A stretch of 64,000 nucleotides of DNA, from assembly GCA_963701325.1 (NCBI GenBank), contig OY969604.1, positions 1,922,001 through 1,986,000 on the forward strand. Reading direction: 5' to 3'. This DNA comes from Bog-756 sp963701325. Its GTDB lineage: Bacteria > Actinomycetota > Acidimicrobiia > Acidimicrobiales > RAAP-2. A program made the translations under genes and the position numbers. Of this stretch, positions 26,155-35,699 are shown piece after piece. Each line of letters opens with the position of its first letter. The stretch's first letter is position 1. The notes below the pieces were generated by a model that was given only the letters and a program-made list of their open reading frames with translations, was not told the origin of the DNA and made no database searches.

Positions 26155-28380
26155 TCAGCCCGCGATAGCCGGCGCCTCCACGTCCACTTCGACGCCCAGT
26201 CGCGGCACTACCCGGTCGAGCCACCGCGGCATCCACCAGTTGGCATTGCCCAGCACTTCCATGATCGACGGCACCAGCACCATGCGCACGAGTGTGGCGT
26301 CGATGAGGATGGCCGAGGCCAGGCCCAACCCGAAGACCTTGAGCACGTGCAGCGGGTCGCCGAACACGAACGACCCGAAGACGCAGATCATGATGGCCGC
26401 GGCAGCGGTGATCACCCGGGCGGTTTTGGCCAACCCGTCGGCCACCGCGGTCGAATTCTCACCGGTCAGCCGCCACTCCTCCCTGATACGCGAGAGGAGG
26501 AAGACCTCGTAGTCCATGGAGAGGCCGAAGAGGATCGTGAACATCATGAGGGGGATCCACGGGTCGATCGGGCCGGTCGCCCCGATCCCGAAGAACCCGC
26601 CCAGCCAGCCCCACTGGAAGACCGCCACGATGACCCCGTAGGCGGCGCCGACCGAGAGCAGGTTGACGACGACCGCCTTGACCGGGATGGCAACGGACCG
26701 GAACACGGCCATGAGCAGGAGGAACGAGAGTAGGAGGACCACACCGATGACCAAGGGGAGTCGAGAGGACAGATAGGACGACGCGTCGATCGACCCTGCT
26801 GTTTCGCCGCCGACATACGCCGCCACCCCGGTGCCGGAGGTCGCGGTCGGGATGACCTGGTCGCGGAGATGGTTGACCAGCGCTTCGGTCTGTGCCGCCT
26901 GCGGCGCGGTCGTCGGGTAGGCGATGACCACAGCCGATGAGCCCGACTGGTTGTAGATGGCCGGGGCGACGAACGCGATCCCGGGGGTGGTCCGGATCTC
27001 CGAGGCGAGGCGGTCGACCGCGGCGTGGTCACCGGGTGGGACCGTTGCAGCGACCACCAGGGGGCCGTTGAACCCGGGGCCGAATCCCGTGGCCAGTGCG
27101 TCGAAGGCCTGCCGCGTGGTGCTGGTGGCCGGATCGTTGCCCGCGTCGGTGAAGGCCAGCCGCATCGAGAAGAACGGCAGGGCGAGGCAGACAAGGATCA
27201 GCAGGGCGGACAGGCCTGCAACGACCGGGTGACGCTGGACGGTGCGGCTCCACCGGTACCAGAATCCGCGTGTCGTCGACCCGGCCCCGCTCTGGATGAG
27301 TCCCGGGATCCGCAGGTTGTCGATGGCGCGGCCCGAGAAGCCGAGCATGGCTGGCAGCAACGTGACCGCTGCCAGCATCACCAGCACCACGGCTGAGATG
27401 GCCCCGACGGCCAGACCCCGCATGAACGGCAGCTGCAGGAGGAAGAGGCCGAGCAGCGAGATGATCACCGTGGTACCGGCGAAGAGCACGGCCCGGCCCG
27501 AGGTGGCCAATGAGATCGCGACCGCGTCGCGGGGGTCGCGCTTCTCGCTCAGGCCGGCCCGGTAGCGGGTGACCACGAACAGGGCGTAGTCGATCCCGAC
27601 GCCGAGTCCGATCATGGCCATGATCTCGGGCGCGAAGGTCGGCGTCGTCACCACGTGGGAGAGCAGATCGAGGACGGCGAAGGCGACCGCGATCCCGAAG
27701 ATCGCGGTGATGATGGGCAGACCCATCGCCACCACCGACCCGAAGGCCAGGAGCATGATGATGATGGCGGCCAGGATGCCGAAGCCTTCACTCGAACCCG
27801 GCTTGGCCCCGGCGACGAGCCCGATCGCCTCGCCACCGAGCGCGACCTGGTACCCGGGAGCCTGGAACCGCTCGGCGGTGTTGACCACCGTCTGGACGGC
27901 TGAGGTCGGCAGGTTGCCCGCCAACTCGTCGAAGTCGACCCGGATGTAGGCAACGTGGCCGTCGCGCGACACCTGGCTCGCGCCCCCCGGCGCGAGCGGG
28001 CTGGTCACCGCGGACACGTGGGCGAGGGGCTCGAGGGCCTTGGCCAGTGCGCGGGTCTTGGCCTGGTTGGACGGGTCGGCGAAGGGTGCCGACGTCGTGA
28101 TGACCACTTGGGCCGGGCTCCCGGCCAGGGCGGGGAACTCGCTGTTGAGGATCTGCTGGGCCTGCTGGGTGCCACCCGAGAGGTTGTTGGTGAACGAGCT
28201 CCCCGCCGCCTGTGCCAGGACGTTGACCGCCACCAGTCCGACGATCCAGGCCAGCAGCACCCACCACCGATGGTCGTGGCACCACCCGGCCAGCCGTGCC
28301 AGGGCGCTCTGCTCAGCCGGGCGCGACGGCGGTGCGGACGCGCGGGTCGGTACTCCGGGTGCCTCTTGGGTGGTCGTCAT
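26155..28380 (-). CDS. MMPL-family (RND-type) membrane transporter
   Basis: A 741-residue transporter with two symmetric halves, each an extracytoplasmic loop and a bundle of about six helices. The MMPL signature residues are visible: GLGVGIDYALFVVTRYR in the first half and LFGLSMDYEVFLLSRIREEW in the second, each with the proton-relay Asp-Tyr pair. Family members export lipids, siderophores or drugs by proton motive force; the cargo here is unknown. The ATG at 28380 overlaps the lysS stop (ATGA), so it is co-translated with lysS. Open sequence upstream to 29538 is antisense or frame noise within lysS. Confidence 0.92.
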   Translation of the reverse strand: MTTTQEAPGVPTRASAPPSRPAEQSALARLAGWCHDHRWWVLLAWIVGLVAVNVLAQAAGSSFTNNLSGGTQQAQQILNSEFPALAGSPAQVVITTSAPFADPSNQAKTRALAKALEPLAHVSAVTSPLAPGGASQVSRDGHVAYIRVDFDELAGNLPTSAVQTVVNTAERFQAPGYQVALGGEAIGLVAGAKPGSSEGFGILAAIIIMLLAFGSVVAMGLPIITAIFGIAVAFAVLDLLSHVVTTPTFAPEIMAMIGLGVGIDYALFVVTRYRAGLSEKRDPRDAVAISLATSGRAVLFAGTTVIISLLGLFLLQLPFMRGLAVGAISAVVLVMLAAVTLLPAMLGFSGRAIDNLRIPGLIQSGAGSTTRGFWYRWSRTVQRHPVVAGLSALLILVCLALPFFSMRLAFTDAGNDPATSTTRQAFDALATGFGPGFNGPLVVAATVPPGDHAAVDRLASEIRTTPGIAFVAPAIYNQSGSSAVVIAYPTTAPQAAQTEALVNHLRDQVIPTATSGTGVAAYVGGETAGSIDASSYLSSRLPLVIGVVLLLSFLLLMAVFRSVAIPVKAVVVNLLSVGAAYGVIVAVFQWGWLGGFFGIGATGPIDPWIPLMMFTILFGLSMDYEVFLLSRIREEWRLTGENSTAVADGLAKTARVITAAAAIMICVFGSFVFGDPLHVLKVFGLGLASAILIDATLVRMVLVPSIMEVLGNANWWMPRWLDRVVPRLGVEVDVEAPAIAG

Positions 28381-29909
28381 GCTGTGCTCTCCGGTCGTAG
28401 CAGGGGGAAGAGGATCACGTCGCGGATGGCGTCGACCCCGGCCAACAGCATGGTCAGCCGGTCGATGCCGATGCCGATTCCGGCGGTCGGGGGGAGGCCG
28501 TACTCGAGCGCGCGGATGAAGGCCTGGTCGGCGGGATGGGCCTCGAGGTCGCCCTTTGCCACCGCGTCCGCCTCGCGCCCGAATCGCTCCTCCTGCTCCT
28601 CGGGCACGTTGAGCTCGCTGTAGCCGTTGGCGAGCTCCCGGCCGTCGACGCACAGTTGGAAGCGGTCGGCCATGGACGGATCGCCGTCGGTGTGCCGTGC
28701 GAGCGGCGAGACCTCGACCGGGAACCCGACGACGAAGACCGGGTCGGACACGGTCGGGAGCAGCACCGCGTCGTAGAGCTCGAAGATGAGCTTCCCCGAT
28801 CCCCATTCGGGCAGGTAGTCGACCTGATGCGCGTCGCAGACCGCCCGGACCTCCTCGACCGGGTCGGTCGGATGCAGGCGCCGGCCCACGACCTCCTCGA
28901 GCCAGTCGAGGAGCGCTCGCCTCGGCCATGGCGGCGTGAGGTCGATCGACCGCTCTCCGACCGTGAACTGGAGGCGCCCGGTGGCCTGTCCGGCGGCGTC
29001 CGCGATGAGCCGCTCGGTGAGGTCCATCGCGTCGTTGACATCGCCGAAGGCGCGGTAGGCCTCGAGTGCGGTGAACTCCGGGCTGTGCCGGGTGTCGATT
29101 CCCTCGTTGCGGAAGTTGCGGGCGATCTCGAAGACCCGCTCGAAGCCACCGACCACCAGTCGCTTGAGGTAGAGCTCGGGCGCGATGCGGAGTGTGAGGT
29201 CGACATCGAGCGCGTTCGAGTGGGTGAGGAAGGGCCGGGCCAGTGCGCCACCGGCCTGCGGCTGGAGGATCGGCGTCTCGACCTCGACGAACTCCTCGGC
29301 AACGAGGAGGGCGCGCATCGCTGCGACGATCCGGAACCGGATCTCGAAGACCCGCCGGCTCTCGGGGTTGGCCAGCAGGTCGATCTCGCGCTGGCGGTAG
29401 CGGGTGTCGGTCTCTGCCAGGCCGTGCCACTTGTCCGGGAGTGGGCGCAGGGCCTTCGCGAGCAGGGTGAGCCCGGTCACGTCCAGCGAGAGCTCGCCCC
29501 GCCGGCTCGTGATGACCTCCCCTTCCGCGCCGATCCAATCCCCGAGATCGATCTGGTCCAGGACGAGACCTGCCTCATCGGAGAGGGCCGACTCCTGCAT
29601 GAGCAGCTGCAGGGTTCCGGTCACGTCCTGAAGGGTCGCGAACGAGAGGCGCCCGTGACCCCGGAGCGCGGTCACCCGCCCGGCCATGCGCACCGTCTCA
29701 CCGGTCCGGACGTCGGCGTCGAGCGCGTCGTACCGCCCGTGCAGCTCGGCCGCGGTGGCGGTGCGGTCGAACCGGCTCGGATAGGGATCGATGCCCTTCG
29801 CGGCCAATGCGTCGCGCTTCTTCCGCCGCTCGGCGCTCAGCAGATCAGCCGTGCGCGCCGGGAGCTCCTCTGCCGGTCCGCCGGACGCGGTGTTGGAATC
29901 GGTCGTCAC
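28377..29909 (-). CDS. lysS: Lysine--tRNA ligase, class II
   Basis: About 510 residues; charges tRNA-Lys with lysine. An N-terminal OB-fold anticodon-binding domain (VRMAGRVTALRGHGRLSFA at about 70-90) precedes the class II catalytic core: motif 2 FEIARNFRNEGIDTRHSPEF and motif 3 GIGIGIDRLTMLLAG near the C-terminus, followed by DVILFPLLRP. The GTG at 29909-29907 is chosen because GAGGGAGAAG lies 8 bases upstream; an upstream in-frame ATG would add a nonconserved segment. It is divergent from the tRNA-Lys gene and overlaps the MMPL gene. Confidence 0.95.
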   Translation of the reverse strand: MTTDSNTASGGPAEELPARTADLLSAERRKKRDALAAKGIDPYPSRFDRTATAAELHGRYDALDADVRTGETVRMAGRVTALRGHGRLSFATLQDVTGTLQLLMQESALSDEAGLVLDQIDLGDWIGAEGEVITSRRGELSLDVTGLTLLAKALRPLPDKWHGLAETDTRYRQREIDLLANPESRRVFEIRFRIVAAMRALLVAEEFVEVETPILQPQAGGALARPFLTHSNALDVDLTLRIAPELYLKRLVVGGFERVFEIARNFRNEGIDTRHSPEFTALEAYRAFGDVNDAMDLTERLIADAAGQATGRLQFTVGERSIDLTPPWPRRALLDWLEEVVGRRLHPTDPVEEVRAVCDAHQVDYLPEWGSGKLIFELYDAVLLPTVSDPVFVVGFPVEVSPLARHTDGDPSMADRFQLCVDGRELANGYSELNVPEEQEERFGREADAVAKGDLEAHPADQAFIRALEYGLPPTAGIGIGIDRLTMLLAGVDAIRDVILFPLLRPESTA

Positions 29910-30031
29910 AGTCGCAGCTTCTCCCTCAGCGCACGCGGCAGGCCCGGGGCACAGGGACCGCACCGTCATCTTAGGCAGCCGCCCGTCGGGCCGGTCGAAG
30001 CCTGGGGGCGCCCACCTCGTATGCTGCCCGT

Positions 30032-30104
30032 GCGCCCCTAGCTCAACGGTAGAGCAGCAGATCCTTAATCTGCAGGTTGGGTGGTTCGAGTCCCCCGGGG
30101 CGCA
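30032..30104 (+). tRNA. tRNA-Lys (anticodon CTT), with unusual position 33
   Basis: The cloverleaf folds: acceptor GCGCCCC (30032-30038) with GGGGCGC (30097-30103); D-arm GCTC/GAGC (30041-30055); anticodon stem GCAGA/TCTGC (30057-30073) with loop TCCTTAA; T-loop TTCGAGT (30085-30091). The anticodon CTT reads lysine AAG, fitting the adjacent lysS. Position 33 is C instead of the near-universal T, and the T-stem GGTGG/CCCCC has a central mismatch. CCA is not encoded. The opposite strand carries the 3' end of an EamA gene. Confidence 0.85.
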
Positions 30105-30967
30105 CGCGCGACCGGAATGTGGATCTCCTCGGTCGGGGGAGCCCAGATCGACAGCAGCACGACCCCCGCGAACATCCCAAGCAGTGCCACCGCCTCGAGC
30201 GCGACGGCCGTCGTGGAGTTGGCGAGTCGCTCGCCAAAGAGCTCGATCCCGATGACGATGCTGGCCAGCGGGTCGACGATGAGCAACGCCGACTGCGACG
30301 CAGAGAGCGGCCCCGCGGTGAATGCCGCCTCCAGGAGGAACGTCCCACCCAGGCCGGTCACCACCACCGCGTAGACCGGCCAATGGAGGAAGAGGCCTCC
30401 CCACCCGTCGCGGGCAAGGGTGAGGGTGGCCGCCTTGACGAAGGCGGCGTCGATCGCCCACACCAGGCCGGCAGACGCTCCGAGCAGCGCTGCCCGGCGC
30501 GCAGGAGAGCCCCAGCGGCTGAGCAGGACCAGGAGTGCGATGACTGCGCCGCGTGTGGACAGAGCGACGATCCATGCCTGCGCGGTGGGGGTGCCGTGCC
30601 CCTCCTGCGGCCTGGCGACGACCAGGAACCCGACGAGGCCTGCACTCGTGAGGGCGGCCGCGCCCCAGGTGCGCGCCGCGATCTGGTCGTGCAGGAACAG
30701 TGAGCGCAGGGCGAGGGTGAAGATCAACTCGGTGACCAGGATCGGCTGCACGGTCGCCAGCTGCCCGAAGTAGAGGGCAAGCGCGGTGAAGGCGAAGGTC
30801 GCTCCCATCGCTGCTGTGCCGAGGAGCCACATGGGCCTCCGGATGAGGTACCGGATGGTCTGTCCCACCGATCGGTCGTCCCTGGCCGAGACGTTGGTCC
30901 GCCGGTGCAGCACCGAGGCCGCGGCCTGGCTGAGGGCGCCGAGCAGGGCGAACCCAACGGCGATCAC
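30065..30967 (-). CDS. EamA/DMT-family permease
   Basis: A 300-residue integral membrane protein with about ten hydrophobic helices in two EamA halves (drug/metabolite transporter superfamily), beginning VGFALLGALSQAAASVLHRR and including LATVQPILVTELIFTLAL and SQSALLIVDPLASIVIGIEL. Substrate unknown. The GTG at 30967 has GAGGAGAGG about 6 bases upstream. The last 13 or so codons (ARAPRGTRTTQPAD) are the complement of the tRNA-Lys gene, so the coding region overlaps it by 40 bp on the opposite strand; this tail is not conserved protein sequence. Confidence 0.85.
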   Translation of the reverse strand: MIAVGFALLGALSQAAASVLHRRTNVSARDDRSVGQTIRYLIRRPMWLLGTAAMGATFAFTALALYFGQLATVQPILVTELIFTLALRSLFLHDQIAARTWGAAALTSAGLVGFLVVARPQEGHGTPTAQAWIVALSTRGAVIALLVLLSRWGSPARRAALLGASAGLVWAIDAAFVKAATLTLARDGWGGLFLHWPVYAVVVTGLGGTFLLEAAFTAGPLSASQSALLIVDPLASIVIGIELFGERLANSTTAVALEAVALLGMFAGVVLLSIWAPPTEEIHIPVARAPRGTRTTQPAD

Positions 30968-31021
30968 GTCGACCTCTCCTCGCTCATCGGCCCGTCCTCC
31001 CCCCGGGACCGCTCTGCCCGC

Positions 31022-32026
31022 TCAGCGCTCGGGCGTCTCCGGGCTGCCGGCAGGTCGACCCGCCAACCAGCGCTGGAGCCCGGCGGCATTGGAATGGACC
31101 CCGTTCATCACCTCGAGCTTCTCGCGGTGCTCCTCGGGCACAGCGTCGAGGTCGCTGGAGAAGGCGCTCGACAGCGCGCCGGCGATGTCCTCCCCGTTGC
31201 GGAAGGCCGACTCTGCCACCGCGGCCCACCGCCGCAAGGTGCCGTCGGCCTCGTCGAGGACATCGAGCGGATCGGCCAACAACCCGTAATGGGCGAGCGC
31301 GAGTCCGGTCGGGCGCCGCTCGGCGAACCGCTGCAGCGAGTGGAGCGCCTGGGTCAGGTCGAAGTCGGGGGGCGGGGTCGAGGGACGGAGGACCCCGGCG
31401 TCGGGCAGCTTGACCCCGACAGCGTCCCCCGCGAACAGGATGCCGCTCGAGCTGTCGTGCAGGGCGAGGTGGTGCTTGGCGTGGCCCGGTGAGTCCACGG
31501 TGGTGAGGGTGCGGGCCGGGCCGACGCGGATCTCCTCCCCGTCCTCGAGCACATGGATCCGCTCCGCGGGCGTGGGGTCGAGACGGCCGTAGAGGGAGTC
31601 GAGCAGGGGTCCGTAGACGAGGGCTGCGGAGTCGATGAGACGGGTCGGGTCGGCGAGGTGTCGGGCGCCCTTCGGGTGGACGTAGACGGTGGCCCGGGGG
31701 AAGGCCCGGGCGACGTCCCCCACCCCGCCGGCGTGGTCGAGGTGGATGTGAGTGACCACCACGCCGGCCAGATCGTCGGCGCCGAGACCCAACCGGTCGA
31801 GATGGGCGAGCAGCGCGGGCACCGAGCTCTGGCTGCCGGTCTCGATGAGCACGGGAGCGTCACCGTCGATGAGGTACCCGGCGGTCACCCGCTCCCAGCC
31901 GCCGAGGAGCGTGTCGAGTTCGAGCACCCCCTCGGCGAGCACGGTTCCGGTCGGTGGCGGCAAGGGATCGGACCCGTCGAACCGGTGGCGATGACCGCCT
32001 GGACCGTGCGGGTGAGGACCACTCAC
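31022..32026 (-). CDS. MBL-fold metallo-hydrolase
   Basis: A 334-residue metallo-beta-lactamase-fold hydrolase. The metal site motif THIHLDHAGG lies at about residues 91-100, with further ligands in DSPGHAKHH and LFAGDAVGV, so a binuclear metal centre is likely intact. The N-terminus is His/Gly/Pro-rich. The GTG at 32026 begins 7 bases after the stop of the GH15 gene, suggesting co-transcription; there is no clear ribosome site. The reaction (thioester, lactone or phosphodiester hydrolysis) cannot be determined. About 100 residues follow the core fold, as in glyoxalase-II-like variants. Confidence 0.85.
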   Translation of the reverse strand: MSGPHPHGPGGHRHRFDGSDPLPPPTGTVLAEGVLELDTLLGGWERVTAGYLIDGDAPVLIETGSQSSVPALLAHLDRLGLGADDLAGVVVTHIHLDHAGGVGDVARAFPRATVYVHPKGARHLADPTRLIDSAALVYGPLLDSLYGRLDPTPAERIHVLEDGEEIRVGPARTLTTVDSPGHAKHHLALHDSSSGILFAGDAVGVKLPDAGVLRPSTPPPDFDLTQALHSLQRFAERRPTGLALAHYGLLADPLDVLDEADGTLRRWAAVAESAFRNGEDIAGALSSAFSSDLDAVPEEHREKLEVMNGVHSNAAGLQRWLAGRPAGSPETPER

Positions 32027-32033
32027 GCGATGA

Positions 32034-34250
32034 TCACCGCTTTGCCGCGCGTGCCGCCGCGGCCGCCTTCTTGACCGGTGCGGTCTTCGTTGTCCGGACA
32101 GCGGCCCGCTTCTTCGCGCTGGCCTTCCTGGGCGGTGTCGCCTTCTTGGGCGGTGTCGCCTTCTTGACCGATCCTGGCTTCTTCGGCGGGACGATCTCCT
32201 TCCGGGCCCTCAGCGTCCGCGGAACAGGAGCCTGCTTCGTGGTTGCGCTCTTCTTCGGGGTGCTCTTCGCACCCCGCGACTTCTTCGGGGTGGTGACGAC
32301 AGCATCGGGCGGCGACACTCCGTCCGGTTGGGTGTCGGCCGGTCGGCCACCGCGGCGGGAAACCATCTCGCGGATGGCAGAACGCATGGCGGAACCGCTC
32401 ATGTGGCGGGAGGCCGTCCCAGCGGGACCGCCGCCGAGCGCCTGGCGTGCGAGGCCGGCGAAGACGTGCTCGGCGGTGGGCTTCTGGCTCCCGCTGATCT
32501 TGGACGCAGAGTTGACCAGCGACACGTGAGAGAAGGCCTGCGGGAAGTTCCCGACCAGCCGACCGGCGACCGGGTCGTACTCCTCGGACAACAACCCGAG
32601 GTCGTTGCGGAGGTCGAGCAACCGCTCGAAGAGCCGGCGGGCATCGTGCTCGCGCCCGAGGAGCATGAAACAGTCGGCCAGCCAGAACGAGCAGGCGAGG
32701 AAGGCGCCCTCCCTGCCGCTCAGGCCGTCGACGTCGCCGGTGTCCTGGGTCCGGTACCGGAGGACGAAGTCCCCTTCGAGGAGCTCCCGTTCGATGGCTT
32801 CGATGGTCCCCTTGACCCGCGGATCGGTGGCCGGCAGGAAGCCCACCATGGGGATCATCAGCAGGCTGGCATCGAGTGTGTCGGACCCGTAGTACTGGGT
32901 GAAGGACCCCTTGGCCGCGTTGAACCCCTGCTCGCAGACCTGGTCGTGGATTTCGGACCGCATCTCTCGCCACCGGTCCACCGGGCCCTCGACGTGGTAC
33001 TGCTCGACCGTCTTGATGGCGCGGTCGATCGCCACCCACGCCATGACCTTCGAGTGGGTGAACTGGCGCTGGGGCCCGCGGACCTCCCAGATCCCGTCGT
33101 CGGGCTCTCGCCAGCCCGCCTCGAGGAATTCCATGAACGCGAGCTGCAGGTCCCAGGACGGGCCCGCGGTGAGTTCGTCCTTCTGGGCCGACTCGTAGAG
33201 GGCGGACATGACCTCGCCGTAGACATCGATCTGGAACTGGCCGGCTGCCGCGTTGCCGATGCGCACCGGGCGCGAGCCCTCGTAGCCGGGCAGCCAGTCC
33301 ACCTCCCACTCGTCGAGACGTCGCTCACCTGCTGCCCCGTACATGATCTGCATCTGGGACGGGTCGCCGGCGGTGGCCCGGAGCAGCCAGGACCGCCAGG
33401 CCATGGCTTCCTGGTAGAAGCCGCCCCGCATCAGCGACTCGAGCGTGAGGGTGGCGTCACGCAGCCAGCAGAACCGGTAGTCCCAGTTGCGCCCTCCACC
33501 CAGGGTCTCGGGCAACGAGGTGGTCGCCGCGGCGACGATCCCCCCGGTCGGTTCGTAGGTCAGCGCTTTGAGCGTGATCAGCGAGCGCACCACCGCGTCG
33601 CGGTGCTCCCCCTCATAGGTGCACTGGGCGGCCCATTCCTCCCACCACTGCTCGGTGTCCTTGATGGCGTAGGACGGAGCCACCGGCCGGGGAGGTGTGT
33701 CGCACGCCGCGAACCACGAAAGCGAGAAGGGGACGCTCTGACCCTCCGACACGGTGAACTCCGAGACAGTGGAGAGATCACGACCCCGGGTGGGCACGGT
33801 CGTCCACAGCGACAGGGCGTCGGGCCCGGCGATCGCGGTCAGCGTGCCGTTGGTGTTCCGCACCCAGGGCACGATCTGGCCGTAGCCGAAGCGCACGGTG
33901 AGCTGCATCTCCATCTCGACCCGGCCCCGCACCCCCTCGACGAGACGCACCACCTCGGGATGGTCCTGGCGGATGGGCATGCAGTCGACGACCCGGACGG
34001 TTCCGGTGTCGGTGACGTATTCCGACTCGAGCACCAAGGTGTCCCCCCGGTAGTGCCGGTGGGTGGCTCGCGTCGATCCCTTCGGTGCGATCTTCCAGCA
34101 GCCGTGGTCATCGGTACCGAGGAGCTTGGCGAAACAGGCCCCCGAGTCGAAGCGCGGGAGGCAGAGCCAGTCGATCGAGCCGTCACGCCCGACCAGGGCG
34201 ACGGTGTGCAGGTCTCCGATGATCCCGTAGTCCTCGATGGGGAGCGCCAT
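32034..34250 (-). CDS. GH15 glycoside hydrolase (trehalase/glucoamylase-like) with Lys-rich tail
   Basis: A 738-residue enzyme. The N-terminus (MALPIEDYGIIGDLHTVALV then GRDGSIDWLCLPRFDS) and the (alpha/alpha)6 core with GGGRNWDYRFCWLRDA, the general-acid region DDGIWEVRG and the second acid LLSEEYDP match the actinobacterial GH15 group that includes mycobacterial trehalase. The core ends near residue 610. It is followed by about 120 residues rich in Lys, Ala, Pro and Thr (TPKKSRGAKSTPKKS, SVKKATPPKKATPPRKASAK) including RRGGRP, an AT-hook-like core. This tail resembles histone-H1-like nucleoid proteins and is not part of known GH15 enzymes. Cytoplasmic; no signal peptide. Confidence 0.88.
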   Translation of the reverse strand: MALPIEDYGIIGDLHTVALVGRDGSIDWLCLPRFDSGACFAKLLGTDDHGCWKIAPKGSTRATHRHYRGDTLVLESEYVTDTGTVRVVDCMPIRQDHPEVVRLVEGVRGRVEMEMQLTVRFGYGQIVPWVRNTNGTLTAIAGPDALSLWTTVPTRGRDLSTVSEFTVSEGQSVPFSLSWFAACDTPPRPVAPSYAIKDTEQWWEEWAAQCTYEGEHRDAVVRSLITLKALTYEPTGGIVAAATTSLPETLGGGRNWDYRFCWLRDATLTLESLMRGGFYQEAMAWRSWLLRATAGDPSQMQIMYGAAGERRLDEWEVDWLPGYEGSRPVRIGNAAAGQFQIDVYGEVMSALYESAQKDELTAGPSWDLQLAFMEFLEAGWREPDDGIWEVRGPQRQFTHSKVMAWVAIDRAIKTVEQYHVEGPVDRWREMRSEIHDQVCEQGFNAAKGSFTQYYGSDTLDASLLMIPMVGFLPATDPRVKGTIEAIERELLEGDFVLRYRTQDTGDVDGLSGREGAFLACSFWLADCFMLLGREHDARRLFERLLDLRNDLGLLSEEYDPVAGRLVGNFPQAFSHVSLVNSASKISGSQKPTAEHVFAGLARQALGGGPAGTASRHMSGSAMRSAIREMVSRRGGRPADTQPDGVSPPDAVVTTPKKSRGAKSTPKKSATTKQAPVPRTLRARKEIVPPKKPGSVKKATPPKKATPPRKASAKKRAAVRTTKTAPVKKAAAAARAAKR

Positions 34251-34303
34251 GACCCATGTCTAGTCTGGCGGCCTCCGGTCGGTGGGTCCACGCGGGACAT
34301 GAC

Positions 34304-35479
34304 TCAACCGGGCGTACAGCCGCCGGTGCCCACCGTGCGGGTGGCCGTCTCGGCACGGTCGACCCGCGACAGTACCCCCGGCGAGGTCAGGGCGTAGCCG
34401 ATGTCCCCGTTGGTCGTCGAGCGCGAGAACACGACCCCGACCACCTCGCCGTCGGGTTCGACCAGGGGACCACCCGAATTCCCGGGACGCACCACCGCCT
34501 GGATCTCGTAGACGTCACGGAGGGTCAGTCCCTGGCCGTAGATGTCCCTGCCCTCCGCCGTGAACTCCGCCATCACCCCGGCGGCGACCGCGGTGAACGG
34601 CCCGCCCTCGGGATAACCGAGAACGGCTGCCTGCGCGCCACGACCGACGGTGCCCGCGTCGAGGGGGAGGGGCGGCTCGGTGAGCCCGGCGACCCGCATG
34701 ACCGCGAGGTCGTAGGACGGGTCGAAGAGCACGACCGCTGTGCCGTGGGTGCCGGCGGTGTCCTCGACGGTCGGGTGGGCGATGCCGGCCACCACGTGCG
34801 CGTTGGTCACGACCAACCCCGGGGAGACGACGAACCCGGAGCCCTCCTGGATCTGGCCGCAGCCGTCGCCCACGATCTTGACCGTCGAGGCGCTGGCCAA
34901 CAGGACCGCACGGCGCAGCTCGGCGTTGCCTGGCAACGCGACCGGGGCGGCGGACACCGGGGCGATGCCGGCGAAGACCGGCGGGAATCCCTCCGCCGAC
35001 AGGAATCCCTGGACCCGGGAGAACACCGAGGGCGGGGCGGGGAGCACGTCGTCGAGCGAGCGGAGGATGCGAGACTCGGAGATGGCCGCGTTGAGGCCGA
35101 GTGAGGAGGTGCTGTTGACCAGCGTGCCGGCGAGCAGCCACACGACCAGCAGAGCGGTCACCACGGCCACCACCAGACCCAGGCTGGAGTCCACCGAACC
35201 GGCAAGGCCGCGGTGGAACTGCCGAAAGGTCAGCGCACCCACCACCCGGCCCAGGCTGCCGCAGACGGTGGCGACACCCAACATGGTCACGAGCGCGACC
35301 ACCGCCCGCGCGTTCGGGTCCTGCACCCAGTGGACCGTCACCGACGCAAGCATCGCCCCGAGGAAGAGCCCGGCGACGAACCCCACCAGCGACAGCACCT
35401 GCACCACCGCCCCGAGCCGAAACCCGCGGATCGCCGCGGCAACCACCAGGACGATGACCACCAGGTCGACGACGTTCAC
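34304..35479 (-). CDS. MarP-type membrane serine protease (CvpA-like plus trypsin-like)
   Basis: A 391-residue protease of the family that includes mycobacterial MarP, which protects cells against acid stress. The N-terminal CvpA-like half has about four helices (starting VVDLVVIVLVVAAAIRGFRL). The periplasmic trypsin-like domain shows the catalytic triad H228 (VVTNAHVV), D257 (PSYDLAVM) and S335 (RPGNSGGPLV). C207 and C388 are 181 residues apart, the spacing of the disulfide known in MarP. The GTG at 35479 follows GGGAGG; the frame open to 35602 lacks coding character. Single gene, divergent from a lipoprotein gene. Confidence 0.93.
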   Translation of the reverse strand: MNVVDLVVIVLVVAAAIRGFRLGAVVQVLSLVGFVAGLFLGAMLASVTVHWVQDPNARAVVALVTMLGVATVCGSLGRVVGALTFRQFHRGLAGSVDSSLGLVVAVVTALLVVWLLAGTLVNSTSSLGLNAAISESRILRSLDDVLPAPPSVFSRVQGFLSAEGFPPVFAGIAPVSAAPVALPGNAELRRAVLLASASTVKIVGDGCGQIQEGSGFVVSPGLVVTNAHVVAGIAHPTVEDTAGTHGTAVVLFDPSYDLAVMRVAGLTEPPLPLDAGTVGRGAQAAVLGYPEGGPFTAVAAGVMAEFTAEGRDIYGQGLTLRDVYEIQAVVRPGNSGGPLVEPDGEVVGVVFSRSTTNGDIGYALTSPGVLSRVDRAETATRTVGTGGCTPG

Positions 35480-35699
35480 CGAGTGCCCTCCCCGGCCGTC
35501 ACCGGCCAGGCTCCGGGGGAAGGGGTAGGCACGGCACCATCCGCCACGGTAGACCGCGCCTGTCCGGTGGTGTTCCTCATGACACCGGCTCTCGCGGACC
35601 ACGTGGCAAGATCACTCCGGTCCGGGCGGCCGGCCGAGGTCAGCCGGCGTCCCTTCTGTGCGGGGGCCGGGGCCCTGAGCGGCAGGAGAGCGAGGTGCG

